This document shows positions 1 to 9,518 of a stretch of 64,000 nucleotides of DNA, one piece after another. Numbering within the stretch: the first letter of the stretch is position 1; the number at the start of each line of letters is the position of its first letter. The position numbers and the translations under genes were made by a program. A model generated the notes under the pieces. The model worked only from the letters and a program-made list of their open reading frames with translations. It did no database searches and was not told the origin of the DNA. Source of the DNA: Micromonospora eburnea (GTDB lineage Bacteria > Actinomycetota > Actinomycetes > Mycobacteriales > Micromonosporaceae); the NCBI RefSeq assembly GCF_900090225.1, contig NZ_FMHY01000002.1:124001-188000 (forward strand), given 5' to 3'.

Positions 1-131
1 ACGAGGCCGGCAACGTGGTCGGCATCATGCCGCATCCCGAGCACGCGGTGGAGGCGCTCACCGGCCCCTCCCTGGACGGTCTCGGGTTCTTCACCTCGGT
101 GCTCAAGCACCTGGTGGGGGCCCCCGCGTGA
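1..131 (+). CDS. purQ: PurQ, FGAM synthase glutaminase subunit (3' end only)
   Basis: Only the last 43 codons are present, cut off by the window edge. The visible C-terminus contains [11 protein letters not shown], the class I glutamine amidotransferase motif holding the His and Glu of the catalytic triad in PurQ, and it ends in LKHLVGAPA. PurQ supplies ammonia from glutamine to PurL for the fourth step of purine synthesis. It lies 67 bp upstream of purL in the same direction, the usual actinobacterial order, so the two are probably co-transcribed. The identification rests on this motif plus position. Confidence 0.9.
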   Translation, partial: EAGNVVGIMPHPEHAVEALTGPSLDGLGFFTSVLKHLVGAPA

Positions 132-198
132 CCGTTCGCGGCGGGATCATCGGTCGGCTCCCCCGCCCGTACGGCGGCGAGCGCAGCGAGGAGAGGTC

Positions 199-3015
199 AT
201 GACCACCCATCCGGACCCGGCCCTGCGGGAGACGCCGGGCGCCTTCCCGGCCGACCCGGCGGAGCCGCGTACGGCTGCCGTGCTGCCGCAGGCCGGCCCG
301 GCCGACGACTGGGCCCCGGGCGTGGACACCGTGCCCCGGGCCACCGGTACGCCGGAAGAACTCCAGCCGTACGCGGAGCTGGGCCTCCGTGACGACGAGT
401 ACGACCGGATCCGGCACATCCTCGGGCGCCGGCCCACCCAGGCCGAGCTGGCCATGTACTCGATCATGTGGAGCGAGCACTGCTCCTACAAGTCGAGCAA
501 GGTGCACCTGCGCCAGTTCGCTGAGAAGGCCCCGCCGAGCGACCGGATGCTCGCCGGCATGGGGGAGAACGCCGGTGTGGTCAGGGTCTCCGACGAGCTG
601 GCGGTGACCTTCAAGGTCGAGTCGCACAACCACCCGAGCTTCGTCGAGCCGTACCAGGGCGCGGCGACCGGCGTCGGCGGCATCGTCCGGGACATCCTCG
701 CCATGGGCGCCCGCCCGGTCGCGGTGATGGACCCGCTGCGTTTCGGTGCGGCCGACCACCCGGACACCGCCCGGGTGCTGCCCGGCGTGGTCGCCGGGGT
801 CGGTGGCTACGGCAACTGCCTCGGCCTGCCGAACATCGGCGGCGAGGTGGTCTTCGACCCCTGCTACCAGGGCAACCCCCTGGTCAACGCGCTCTGCCTC
901 GGCGTGCTGCCGGTCGACCGGCTGCAGAAGAAGGAGGCCGCCGGCCCCGGCAACGTCGTGGTGCTGATGGGCGCGAAGACCGGCCGGGACGGCATCGGCG
1001 GTGTGTCGGTGCTGGCCAGCGCCACCTTCGACGACGAGAGCCAGCAGCGCCGTCCGTCCGTGCAGGTCGGCGACCCGTTCATGGAGAAGCTGCTCATCGA
1101 GGCGTGCCTGGAGCTGTACGACGCCGAGCTGGTCGTCGGCATCCAGGACCTCGGCGGCGCCGGCCTGACCTGCGCGCTCACCGAGACCGCCGCGGCGGCC
1201 GGCACCGGCATGCGGGTGTGGCTGGAGCGGGTGCCGCTGCGCGAGCCCTCGATGGAGCCGCACGAGATTCTGGCCAGCGAGTCGCAGGAACGGATGCTGC
1301 TGGTTGTCGCCCCCGACAAGCTGGACGCGGTGCTCAAGATCGCCGAGAAGTGGGGCGTCTGGGCCACCGCGATCGGTGAGGTGACCCCGCCGAGCATCGA
1401 CGGGCAGCCGGGCCGGCTGGTCATCACCTGGCGCGACCAGCTCGTGGTGGACGTCCCGCCGGGCTCGCTGGTCGACGACGGTCCGGTCTACGCCCGCCCG
1501 ATGCGTGAGCCGGCCGACCTGATCCTGCTCCAGGCCGACCGGGCGGAGACGCTGCCCCGGCCGAACAACCCGGAGGCGCTCCGGGAGACCGTGCTGCGCA
1601 TGATCGCGTCGCCGAACCTGGCCGACAAGACCTGGGTCACCGAGCAGTACGACCGGTACGTGCTGGGCAACACCGTGCTCGCCCAGCCGGAGGACTCCGG
1701 CGTGATCCGGATCGACGAGCGGACCGGCCTCGGCGTCGCCCTCTCCGTCGACGGCAACGGCCGGTACGCCCGCCTCGACCCGTACCAGGGGGCGAAGCTC
1801 GCGCTGGCCGAGGCGTACCGGAACGTGGCCGTGACCGGCGCGAAGCCGATCGCGGTGACCGACTGCCTCAACTTCGGCTCGCCCGAGGACCCGGGCGTGA
1901 TGTGGCAGTTCGCCGAGGCCGTCCGCGGCCTGGCGGACGGCTGCCTGGAGCTCGGCATCCCGGTGACCGGCGGCAACGTCAGCTTCTACAACCAGACCGG
2001 CCCGGCGCCCATCCACCCGACCCCGGTGGTCGGCGTGCTGGGCGTGCTGGACAACGTCGCCGACCGGGTGCCGATGGGCTTCGTGCCACGCCCGGCTGGC
2101 GACCACGACCAGCTGTTCCTGCTCGGCGAGACAAACGTCGAGCTCTCCGGCTCGGAGTGGGCCTGGGTGACCCACGAACACCTGGGCGGCATCCCGCCGC
2201 GGGTCGACCTGGCCCGCGAACGGCAGCTCGCCGAGCTGCTGGCGGCCGCGGCCCGGGTGGGGCACGTCAGCTCCGCGCACGACCTCTCCGACGGTGGCCT
2301 CGCCCAGAGCCTGGTCGAGTCCTGCCTGCGGCGTGGCGTCGGTGCCCGGGTGGCGCTGCCGGAGCACTTCGCCGCCGGGACGATGCCGTTCGTCTTCCTG
2401 TTCAGCGAGTCCGCCGGCCGCGTGCTGGTCTCGGTCCCGCGCGGGCACGAGAAGGCGTTCACCGCCCTCTGCGCCGAGCACGGGGTGCCGTGGGAGTTCA
2501 TCGGGGTCACCGACCCGGCCGGCGGTGCGCTGGAGGTGCACGGCCAGTTCCGGATCGGCCTTGACGAACTGCGCGCCGCGCACAGCGAGACCCTGCCGCG
2601 CCTCTTCGGCGGCTCGGCGGCGGCCCCGCTCGGCGCCCCGGCCACCGTCGAGCAGCCGGTGGACGTCGCGGTCGACGACCCCGCGACGGAAGCGGTGACC
2701 GACCCGGCAGCGGCCCCGACCGCTCCGGCGGGGGCCGCGGACACTCCGGCGCAGAGCGTGGACAGCTCGGCGGGGGTCGTGCAGCCTCCGGTGGAGGCCG
2801 CGGCCGCCGCTGCGGCGCAGGCCGGTTCGGTGAAGCCGTCGACGCAGGATGCGGGCGTCCCGGCGGAGGCCACGGGGAGCATGCCCGCCGGTCCCGTCGA
2901 GAGCGCCGAGACGGTGTCCGACCCGGGGGAGGTGGCGTCCGAGGCGGCGTCCGCTCCGGCCGAGGCCGGGCCGGCGGCTGCCGGTGACCCGGATCCGGCG
3001 CCGGATCGGCGCTGA
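199..3015 (+). CDS. purL: Phosphoribosylformylglycinamidine synthase subunit PurL
   Basis: PurL converts FGAR, ATP and the ammonia delivered by PurQ to FGAM in the cytoplasm. The protein is 938 residues, well above the roughly 740-790 usual for the small PurL type. [11 protein letters not shown] is near residue 91 and VESHNHPS near 140, both hallmark ATP and substrate motifs. Two AIR-synthase-like halves fill the rest up to about residue 800 (TLPRLFGG). About 135 residues rich in Ala, Pro, Val and acidic residues follow and match nothing I know. The first 60 residues are also an unusual low-complexity leader. The ATG is preceded by GAGGAGAGG. The core call is certain; the tail has no assigned role. 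Confidence 0.97.
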   Translation: MTTHPDPALRETPGAFPADPAEPRTAAVLPQAGPADDWAPGVDTVPRATGTPEELQPYAELGLRDDEYDRIRHILGRRPTQAELAMYSIMWSEHCSYKSSKVHLRQFAEKAPPSDRMLAGMGENAGVVRVSDELAVTFKVESHNHPSFVEPYQGAATGVGGIVRDILAMGARPVAVMDPLRFGAADHPDTARVLPGVVAGVGGYGNCLGLPNIGGEVVFDPCYQGNPLVNALCLGVLPVDRLQKKEAAGPGNVVVLMGAKTGRDGIGGVSVLASATFDDESQQRRPSVQVGDPFMEKLLIEACLELYDAELVVGIQDLGGAGLTCALTETAAAAGTGMRVWLERVPLREPSMEPHEILASESQERMLLVVAPDKLDAVLKIAEKWGVWATAIGEVTPPSIDGQPGRLVITWRDQLVVDVPPGSLVDDGPVYARPMREPADLILLQADRAETLPRPNNPEALRETVLRMIASPNLADKTWVTEQYDRYVLGNTVLAQPEDSGVIRIDERTGLGVALSVDGNGRYARLDPYQGAKLALAEAYRNVAVTGAKPIAVTDCLNFGSPEDPGVMWQFAEAVRGLADGCLELGIPVTGGNVSFYNQTGPAPIHPTPVVGVLGVLDNVADRVPMGFVPRPAGDHDQLFLLGETNVELSGSEWAWVTHEHLGGIPPRVDLARERQLAELLAAAARVGHVSSAHDLSDGGLAQSLVESCLRRGVGARVALPEHFAAGTMPFVFLFSESAGRVLVSVPRGHEKAFTALCAEHGVPWEFIGVTDPAGGALEVHGQFRIGLDELRAAHSETLPRLFGGSAAAPLGAPATVEQPVDVAVDDPATEAVTDPAAAPTAPAGAADTPAQSVDSSAGVVQPPVEAAAAAAAQAGSVKPSTQDAGVPAEATGSMPAGPVESAETVSDPGEVASEAASAPAEAGPAAAGDPDPAPDRR

Positions 3016-3025
3016 GGCCCTGGCC

Positions 3026-3775
3026 TTGGCCGTTTTCGCCCAGCCCGGTTCCGGTGCCCGGTTCGACTGGGGGCTGACCGGGGCGGCGGAACTCGGCCGA
3101 GTCTGTGCCGCCCTGGTGGTGGTGGACGTGCTCTCGTTCACCACCACCGTCGAGGTGGCGGTCAGCCGGGGCATGCGGGTGCACCCGTTCCCGTGGGGGG
3201 AGCAGGCGGCCGACTACGCCCGCCGGGTGGGTGCCGTTGCCGCGGTCGGCCGCCGGCAGATGACCCCGGAACACCCGTGGTCGCTCTCGCCGGCGGCGTT
3301 GCGGACCGCGCCGGTCGTCTCCGACCTGGTCCTGCCGTCCCCGAACGGCTCGGCGATCAGCGCCGCCGCGAGCGCCACCGGCCTGCCGGTGGTCGCGGCG
3401 TGCCTGCGTAACGCGCGCGCCGTCGGGCAATGGCTGTGCGCCGAGGGGTACGGCTCGAACGACGCCCCGGTCGGGGTGGTGGCCGCCGGGGAACGCTGGC
3501 CGGACGGTTCACTACGCCCCTGCGTCGAAGACCAACTCGGGGCGGCCAGCGTGCTGGACGCCCTGTCCGGCGTACCGGGCGGACTCTCGGTGGAGGCGGC
3601 GATGGCACTGGCCGCCCTGGCCAGCACGCCCGACGTGCCGGCAGCGGTCCGCGGATGCGTCTCCGGCAGGGAACTCGTCGAGAGCGGGTTCGCCGCAGAC
3701 GTGGAGGTCGCCGTCCAGGTGGACGTCTCCGACGTGGTGCCGGTGCTACGCCAGGGCTACTTCGTCGCCGGCTGA
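3026..3775 (+). CDS. ComB-like 2-phosphosulfolactate phosphatase family protein
   Basis: The product is about 249 residues and reads VFAQPGSGARFDWG, VVVDVLSFTTTVEVA, LPSPNGSAIS and VEDQLGAASVLDAL, which fit the ComB/2-phosphosulfolactate phosphatase family. In archaea ComB dephosphorylates 2-phosphosulfolactate in coenzyme M synthesis. Actinobacteria do not make coenzyme M, so the real substrate here is unknown. The start is uncertain: I take TTG at 3026, eleven bases after the purL stop. A GTG near 2978 in the same frame would overlap the purL tail. The close spacing suggests read-through from purL. It converges on the gene at 3938, with a terminator hairpin between. Confidence 0.75.
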   Translation: MAVFAQPGSGARFDWGLTGAAELGRVCAALVVVDVLSFTTTVEVAVSRGMRVHPFPWGEQAADYARRVGAVAAVGRRQMTPEHPWSLSPAALRTAPVVSDLVLPSPNGSAISAAASATGLPVVAACLRNARAVGQWLCAEGYGSNDAPVGVVAAGERWPDGSLRPCVEDQLGAASVLDALSGVPGGLSVEAAMALAALASTPDVPAAVRGCVSGRELVESGFAADVEVAVQVDVSDVVPVLRQGYFVAG

Positions 3776-3778
3776 CGA

Positions 3779-3852
3779 GATCGTGCCTGACCCTGGAAAC
3801 AGTGGTCTCCAAGCGGCTGCGAGGCCACTACTTCCGGAACTGAGCACGATCT
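3779..3852. repeat. 74-bp imperfect palindrome
   Basis: The outer arms AGATCGTGC (3779-3787) and GCACGATCT (3844-3852) are perfect inverted repeats. Inside, CCTGGAAACAGTGGTCTC pairs imperfectly with GAGGCCACTACTTCCGG. The whole could fold into one long hairpin just after the ComB-like stop. It is separate from the stronger GC-rich hairpin that follows at 3887. It could be a dispersed intergenic repeat or a degenerate small mobile element. Nothing coding is seen. Confidence 0.55.
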
Positions 3853-3886
3853 TCCGAGGCGCGCCCGGATCTGCTCGACCAAGCGA

Positions 3887-3917
3887 AGTGGCCGCCCGGT
3901 TCCTCCGGGCGGCCACT
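3887..3917. terminator. Bidirectional terminator hairpin between convergent genes
   Basis: AGTGGCCGCCCGG and CCGGGCGGCCACT form a perfect 13-bp stem with a 5-base loop. It sits between the ComB-like gene (+) and the gene ending at 3938 (-), where a shared terminator is expected. There is no long T tract, as is usual in high-GC actinobacteria. Confidence 0.8.
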
Positions 3918-3937
3918 GTCGATGAAGGCGATCGCGG

Positions 3938-5923
3938 TCAGTCGTCCAGCCAGTCGAGGCGACGACCGCGCTCCGGCGAGCCCTCCTGGCGACCCCGACC
4001 GGCCTGGGCCGGGTCGTTGTAGTAGCCGCCCTGGTCGTAACCCTGGTTGTCGTAGCCGCCGCTGCGTTGCTGCGGCGGCTGCTCCTGGCCGTAGCCGCCC
4101 TGCTGCGGCTGGCCGTAGCCGTCGCCACCGCCGTAGCCGCCGCGCTGGTCGTAACCGTCGTAGCCCTGCTGCTGGCCGCCGTCGTAGCCCTGCGGGCGGC
4201 CGTCGTAGCCGGCGCCCGGCCCATTGTTGTAGCCGCCAGCGGGCCCGTTGTCGTAACCGCCGGACGGCGCGCCGTAGCTGCCGCCCGAGCCGTAGCTGTC
4301 GGCCTGTTCCGCGCCGCGCCCGTACTGGCCCTGGCCGGGCTGGTCGTAGCCGCGGCCCTCGTCCGGCTGGTAGGTGCTGGTCGGGTACGGGTCGGCCGGC
4401 GGCGCGTACTGGGTGCTGTCGCCGGTGTACCGGCCGGTTGGCTCGTCGTAGCGCTCGTTGCCGTACCCGCCGCCCTGGGCGGGCGGGTAGCCGCCGGCCC
4501 CGGCCCCGGCGCCGTATTCGCCCCGGCGGTCGTAGCCGCCGTCTCCGTAGGAGGCGTTGTCGTAGCCGCCGCCGGAGGAGGGGGCGTTGCCGTAGCCGCC
4601 ACCTGAGGAAGGCGCGTTGCCGTAGCTGTTGCCGCCGTAGCCACCCTGGCCGGGCGCGTCGTCGCCGTATCCGTAGCCGCCCTGGGGGCCGTTGCCGTAC
4701 GCGGGGCCGGGCGGCGCGCCGTACGGGTCCGGCGGGACGTCGTCTACGACCGGGCGGTGCATCATGGTCGGCGCGTCGCTGAGCGAGGTCCCACCGACCA
4801 TCGTCGGCGCGGCCCCGGCACCCATGCCGTTCACCACCCGGGTCTGCTCGTCCACGCCCCGGTAGGCACCGCGGGAGGCCGGCCCGGCAGCGCCGCCCGG
4901 ACCGCCCGGGCCGCCCGGACCGGTCGGGTCGTCCCCGTCGGCGTCGTCGCCCTCGTTCTTGCGTCGCAGGTAGAGCAGCACGATGGTGCCCACGCCCACG
5001 GCGACGAAGAGACCGCCGAGCAGGATCAGCAGCCAGTTGCCCATGCCGCCCGAGTCCTCGTTCGCCGCGGCCTGCGGGTTGGGGGTCGCCGCGCTGGCGC
5101 CCGTGTCGTCCTCGGTGGCCGGGTCCTCCTCGACCGCCTCCTCGGTCGGAACGGCCTCAGCGCTCTCCGACGGGGTGGCGCTCGGGGTGACCTCGACCTT
5201 CACCGGCACGCTGATGCGCACGCCGGTCACGGCCTCACCGGCTTTTGCGTTGATCGACTTGGTGCCGGGGGTGGCGTCGCCCTTGCTGGCGCCAAGGTCG
5301 ATCATGCCGGGCGCGATCGGGTCCGAGGTCGAGCCGGTGAAGCGGAAGTTCCCGCTACCGTCGCTGGTGGTCTGGCGCGGCTTGCCCTTGGCGTCCCGCA
5401 GCATGACGATGGCGCCCGAAATCGGTTCGTTGTTCGCCGCGATGACGACCTTGCCGGAGATCGACTTAACCGTCTGCACCTGCTCCTGGGTCGGCGACGG
5501 CGGCGTCTTGCCCACGATCGAGACCGAGACGGAGGCGCTCTCGGTCTGCTTGTTCGGCCCGTTCGCGTCGGTGGCCTTGATCGTGATCGTCGCGGAACCG
5601 TCGGACGCGTCGGGCGCGGCCCGGAAGGTGGCGTCGTAGGTGCCGTCCTGGTTGACGCGCCCACGCGAGCAGCCGTCGATGCAGTTGAGCTTCGAGTTGC
5701 TGGACGTCACGGATATGTCGGCGGACGACAAAGGGTCCGTGAAGTTCAGGCTGAAGGTGACCTTGACCGTGCTGCCCGCGTCGACGGAGTTCGGTGACGC
5801 CGAGACGTTCCCGATGCTGGGCGCGGCCTGTGCGGGCGCGGCGGGGACGGTGAGCAGCGCTCCGACGACCAGCGCTACGACCACACCCGCCCGCTGCTGC
5901 CAGGCACGTCGGTGTGTTGACAC
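3938..5923 (-). CDS. Secreted, membrane-anchored protein with Gly/Tyr/Asp-rich cytoplasmic tail
   Basis: This is a 661-residue protein of no named family. It has a signal peptide (VVVALVVGALLTVPAAPAQA), then an Ig-like extracellular region with SPNSVDAGSTVKVTF and a Cys pair (CIDGC). From about residue 150 comes a carboxypeptidase-regulatory-like beta-sandwich (SGKVVIAANNEPISGAIV), then an acidic Ser/Thr/Pro/Glu linker. One transmembrane helix follows near residues 293-316 (WLLILLGGLFVAVGVGTIV) with basic RRK after it. The last 300 residues are repeats of G-x-Y-D/G-Y-G. GTG at 5923 is preferred because GGAAGG lies 8 bases upstream; an in-frame start at 5983 has no better site. The layout suggests a surface sensor or envelope scaffold, but the function is unknown. 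Confidence 0.8.
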   Translation of the reverse strand: MSTHRRAWQQRAGVVVALVVGALLTVPAAPAQAAPSIGNVSASPNSVDAGSTVKVTFSLNFTDPLSSADISVTSSNSKLNCIDGCSRGRVNQDGTYDATFRAAPDASDGSATITIKATDANGPNKQTESASVSVSIVGKTPPSPTQEQVQTVKSISGKVVIAANNEPISGAIVMLRDAKGKPRQTTSDGSGNFRFTGSTSDPIAPGMIDLGASKGDATPGTKSINAKAGEAVTGVRISVPVKVEVTPSATPSESAEAVPTEEAVEEDPATEDDTGASAATPNPQAAANEDSGGMGNWLLILLGGLFVAVGVGTIVLLYLRRKNEGDDADGDDPTGPGGPGGPGGAAGPASRGAYRGVDEQTRVVNGMGAGAAPTMVGGTSLSDAPTMMHRPVVDDVPPDPYGAPPGPAYGNGPQGGYGYGDDAPGQGGYGGNSYGNAPSSGGGYGNAPSSGGGYDNASYGDGGYDRRGEYGAGAGAGGYPPAQGGGYGNERYDEPTGRYTGDSTQYAPPADPYPTSTYQPDEGRGYDQPGQGQYGRGAEQADSYGSGGSYGAPSGGYDNGPAGGYNNGPGAGYDGRPQGYDGGQQQGYDGYDQRGGYGGGDGYGQPQQGGYGQEQPPQQRSGGYDNQGYDQGGYYNDPAQAGRGRQEGSPERGRRLDWLDD

Positions 5924-6086
5924 GTCCACCGCCTTCCGGGTCTGACCTCCCCGCCGACCGGTGTCGGGCCGGGGAATGATCACTCACGGTACGAATACGC
6001 CGTCGGCAACTATGCCTTGTCTGGGCGGAACATCTCTACCCAGGGCCGGCGTCGACCGAAATGCTGTCGGATCGTATCGTCCCTTC

Positions 6087-6440
6087 GTGTCCTCTCCGCA
6101 CACTAAGTCCGCCTCGGTTGCGGCGGCGCTGGCAGCGCTGGATGAGGGGCGCGCACCTGAACGGTCGGTGCTCCGAGAGGCGGTCCGTGCGCTCTTGGCC
6201 GTCCTCGCGGAGCGTGCCCCCGGCCGATCGGTGGAGGTGCGGGTTCCACCCTACGGTGCCGTGCAGTGTGTGGCCGGGCCGCGACACACCCGAGGGACGC
6301 CCCCGAATGTGGTGGAAATGGACCCGGCTACCTGGTTGGCCCTGGCCGTCGGGCGTTTGAGCTGGGCAGACGCGGTTACCGAGGGTCGCGTACGGGTGAG
6401 TGGGACCCGCGCGGACATTTCCGGGCATCTCCCGCTCTAG
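6087..6440 (+). CDS. Sterol-carrier-like (SCP2-type) small protein
   Basis: A 117-residue cytoplasmic protein starting at GTG ([19 protein letters not shown]). The sequence [29 protein letters not shown] and the C-terminal [18 protein letters not shown] resembles the short actinobacterial sterol-carrier family, in which a small alpha/beta fold with a hydrophobic groove binds lipids. The gene lies 161 bp upstream of purF on the same strand. Its presence beside purine genes looks positional rather than functional. The ligand is unknown. Confidence 0.7.
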   Translation: MSSPHTKSASVAAALAALDEGRAPERSVLREAVRALLAVLAERAPGRSVEVRVPPYGAVQCVAGPRHTRGTPPNVVEMDPATWLALAVGRLSWADAVTEGRVRVSGTRADISGHLPL

Positions 6441-6601
6441 CTCGGCGGACGCCGGAGGCTGTGTCACTCTGGGCAGGCTTATCGTGACTGTCGGTGTCGG
6501 CCTGGGTTCGCGTACACTGTCAGGCGACGAGGTCCTGGCCTGACGTGCGGAGCTGCCCCCCGACTCCGCCGGGCCGGACCAGACCAGCAAGGGAGCGGCA
6601 G

Positions 6602-8203
6602 GTGCCCCGAGGCGATGGCCGGCTGAGCCACGACCTTGACCCCCAGCGGCCCGGCCCGCAGGACGCGTGCGGCGTCTTCGGCGTCTGGGCGCCGGGTGAA
6701 GAGGTCGCCAACCTCACCTACTTCGGGCTTTACGCCCTCCAGCACCGTGGCCAGGAGGCGGCCGGCATCGCGGTGAGCGACGGCTCGGGCGTGGTGGTCT
6801 TCAAGGATCTCGGCCTGGTCGCCCAGGTCTTCGACGAGCCGACCCTGGCCAGCCTGCGCGGGCACGTCGCGATCGGCCACGCGCGCTACTCGACGACGGG
6901 CGGCTCGACCTGGGAGAACGCCCAGCCGACCATCCGGGCGACCAGCGCCGGCACCACGATCGCGCTGGCCCACAACGGCAATCTGGTCAACACCGCCGAG
7001 TTGCAACGCGAGGCGGCCGAGCGGCGGCTCGACTTCGATGGCGCGACCAACGACACCTCGCTGGTCACCATGCTCCTGGCCAGCCGGCCCGACCTCTCCG
7101 TCGAGGCGGCCGCCCTGGAGGTGCTGCCCCGGCTGCGGGGCGCGTTCAGCTTCGTCTTCATGGACGAGTCGACCCTCTACGCGGCCCGCGACCCGCACGG
7201 CGTGCGCCCGCTGGTGCTCGGCCGGCTGGAGCGCGGCTGGGTGGTGGCCAGCGAGACCGCCGCGCTGGACATCGTCGGCGCGAGCGTGGTCCGCGAGGTC
7301 GAGCCGGGCGAGCTGATCGCCATCGACGAGGACGGGCTGCGTTCCACCCGGTTCGCCGCCCCGGAGCCGAAGGGCTGCCTCTTCGAATACGTCTACATCG
7401 CCCGCCCGGACGCCACCATCGCCGGGCGCAACGTGCACTCCGCCCGGGTGCAGATCGGCCGTCAGCTCGCCCGGGAGCACCCGGTCGAGGCCGATCTGGT
7501 GATCCCGGTGCCGGAGTCCGGCACCCCCGCCGCGATCGGCTACGCCGAGGAGTCCGGCATCACCTACGGCCAGGGCCTGATGAAGAACCCGTACGTCGGG
7601 CGCACCTTCATCCAGCCGTCCCAGACGCTGCGCCAGCTCGGCATCCGGCTCAAGCTGAACCCGCTGCGGGAGAACGTCCGGGGCAAGCGCCTGGTCGTGG
7701 TGGACGACTCGATCGTCCGTGGCAACACCCAGCGGGCCATCGTGCGGATGCTGCGCGAGGCGGGCGCGCTGGAGGTGCACGTCCGGATCTCCTCCCCGCC
7801 GGTCAGCTGGCCCTGCTTCTACGGGATCGACTTCGCCACCCGGGCGGAGCTGCTGGCCAACGGGCTGGACAACGACGGCATCCGGCGGTCGATCGGCGCT
7901 GACACGCTGGGTTACGTCTCGCTGTCCGGTCTCATCGCCGCGACCGAGCAGCCGAAGAGCCGGCTATGCCGGGCGTGCTTCGATGGGGAATATCCGATCG
8001 AGCTGCCGGCCGGGCACCTGATCGGAAAGCACGTGCTCGAAGGAGTGGGCCGCCGGGTCGCCGCCGAGGCGTCCGGCGCCACCGCCGCCCACAACGACAA
8101 CCCCAGCTCGGCTGACGGCCACAACTCGGCCTCCGCGCTGAGCGGCACCACGGACCGAATGACGGCCGGTCTGACGCCGTCGGCCGCCACCCAACGCCGG
8201 TAG
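6602..8203 (+). CDS. purF: Amidophosphoribosyltransferase PurF
   Basis: PurF makes 5-phosphoribosylamine from PRPP and glutamine, the committed step of purine synthesis. The 533-residue product has DACGVFGVW near the N-terminus; Cys23 would become the N-terminal nucleophile after propeptide removal. The PRPP loop VVVDDSIVRGNT is near residue 365. Cysteines in KGCLFEYVY, WPCFYG and CRACFDG match the iron-sulfur type of PurF found in Bacillus. The GTG at 6602 has GGGAG six bases upstream. purM follows after 62 bp, so the two probably form one operon. Confidence 0.97.
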   Translation: MPRGDGRLSHDLDPQRPGPQDACGVFGVWAPGEEVANLTYFGLYALQHRGQEAAGIAVSDGSGVVVFKDLGLVAQVFDEPTLASLRGHVAIGHARYSTTGGSTWENAQPTIRATSAGTTIALAHNGNLVNTAELQREAAERRLDFDGATNDTSLVTMLLASRPDLSVEAAALEVLPRLRGAFSFVFMDESTLYAARDPHGVRPLVLGRLERGWVVASETAALDIVGASVVREVEPGELIAIDEDGLRSTRFAAPEPKGCLFEYVYIARPDATIAGRNVHSARVQIGRQLAREHPVEADLVIPVPESGTPAAIGYAEESGITYGQGLMKNPYVGRTFIQPSQTLRQLGIRLKLNPLRENVRGKRLVVVDDSIVRGNTQRAIVRMLREAGALEVHVRISSPPVSWPCFYGIDFATRAELLANGLDNDGIRRSIGADTLGYVSLSGLIAATEQPKSRLCRACFDGEYPIELPAGHLIGKHVLEGVGRRVAAEASGATAAHNDNPSSADGHNSASALSGTTDRMTAGLTPSAATQRR

Positions 8204-8265
8204 CACCACCGACGCGGGTCCGGCCCCACCGGGACGGCCCCGCGAGAAACACAAAGGGGAGAACC

Positions 8266-9420
8266 GTGACGCACGTGTCCGAGCGCAGCGGCGCAGGAAC
8301 CAGCCCGACAGGCGCCGGCGGCGACCGCCAGCCCTGGTCGGCCGGCAGCAGCCGTACGGCGCGCAAACGCTCGGTCTCCTACGCCGACGCCGGGGTGTCG
8401 ATCGAGGCCGGCGACCGCGCGGTCGAGCTGCTGAAGTCCAAGGTCAAGCAGACCCGGCGCCCGGAGGTCATGGGCGATCTGGGCGGTTTCGCCGGCCTGT
8501 TCCGGCTGGACACGCAGAAGTACAAGAACCCGATCCTCGCCTCCTCCACGGACGGGGTCGGCACCAAGCTGGTGATCGCCCAGCAGCTCGACATCCACGA
8601 CACGGTCGGCATCGACCTGGTCGCGATGGTGGTGGACGACCTGGTCGCCTGCGGCGCCGAGCCGCTGTTCCTGCTCGACTACATCGCCACCGGCGAGGTC
8701 GTGCCGGACAAGGTCGCCGAGATCGGCGCGGGCATCGCCGACGGCTGCCGGTACGCGGGCTGCGCGCTGCTCGGCGGCGAGACCGCGGAGCACCCGGGCG
8801 TGCTGCGCCCGGACGAGTACGACATCTCCGCCACCGGCGTCGGGGTGGTGGAGGAGAGCGAGATCCTCAGCTCGGAGCGGGTCGAGGTGGGCGACGTCGT
8901 GATCGCGATGCGCTCCTCCGGCCTGCACTCCAACGGCTACTCCCTGGTCCGGCACGTGCTGCTGGGCGCCGGCCGGATGCGGCTGGACGTGGTGATCGAC
9001 GACTTCGGCCGGCAGCGGACCCTCGGCGAGGAGCTGCTCACCCCGACCAAGATCTACGCGCAGGACTGCCTCAAGCTGATCGCCGAGGCCGAGGTGCGGT
9101 CGCTGGCCCACGTCACCGGCGGAGGCATCCCGGGCAACCTGGTCCGGATTCTGCCCGAGCACGTCGACGCGGTGGTCAACCGTTCCACCTGGAAGCCGCA
9201 GCCGATCTTCGACCTGATCCAGTCCAAGGGCCGGATCGAGGACCCGGAGATGGAGGCGACGTTCAACATGGGCGTCGGCATGTTCGCCATCGTCTCCGCC
9301 GAGGACGCCGACCGGGCGCTGGCCACCCTGACCGGGCGTGGCGTGGACGCCTGGCAGGCCGGCGAGATCATTGAGGGCACCGGCAACGTGCAGATGGTCG
9401 GCCACCACACCCGGGGATGA
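8266..9420 (+). CDS. purM: Phosphoribosylformylglycinamidine cyclo-ligase PurM
   Basis: PurM closes the imidazole ring, turning FGAM into AIR with ATP. The protein is 384 residues. Family motifs include SYADAGVSIEAGDRAVE, STDGVGTKL, VVDDLVACGAEPLFLLDY, GGETAEHPGV and HVTGGGIPGNLVRILP. About 35 residues before SYADAGVS are a nonconserved leader rich in Ser, Gly and Arg. The GTG start has a strong AAGGGGAGA site. Two copies of the self-complementary hexamer TGATCA (9418-9423 and 9432-9437) lie at and just after the stop. Confidence 0.97.
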   Translation: MTHVSERSGAGTSPTGAGGDRQPWSAGSSRTARKRSVSYADAGVSIEAGDRAVELLKSKVKQTRRPEVMGDLGGFAGLFRLDTQKYKNPILASSTDGVGTKLVIAQQLDIHDTVGIDLVAMVVDDLVACGAEPLFLLDYIATGEVVPDKVAEIGAGIADGCRYAGCALLGGETAEHPGVLRPDEYDISATGVGVVEESEILSSERVEVGDVVIAMRSSGLHSNGYSLVRHVLLGAGRMRLDVVIDDFGRQRTLGEELLTPTKIYAQDCLKLIAEAEVRSLAHVTGGGIPGNLVRILPEHVDAVVNRSTWKPQPIFDLIQSKGRIEDPEMEATFNMGVGMFAIVSAEDADRALATLTGRGVDAWQAGEIIEGTGNVQMVGHHTRG

Positions 9421-9518
9421 TCACATTCTGTTGATCATCCGGCCACCTGATCGGGGGTTCACCCGAGTGGCCACCGCCGCCTAGCCTGAAGGGCACTTCG
9501 GCTGACGGGGGAGGGTTG

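Noticed and set aside
103..3174. Very long open frame on the minus strand opposite purL
   Set aside because: High GC content removes stops on the antisense strand. The translation is Arg/His/Gly-rich noise, there is no ribosome binding site, and purL is certain.
6441..6601. Purine riboswitch upstream of purF
   Set aside because: No conserved purine aptamer pairing or loop sequences were seen, and such switches are not expected in this group.
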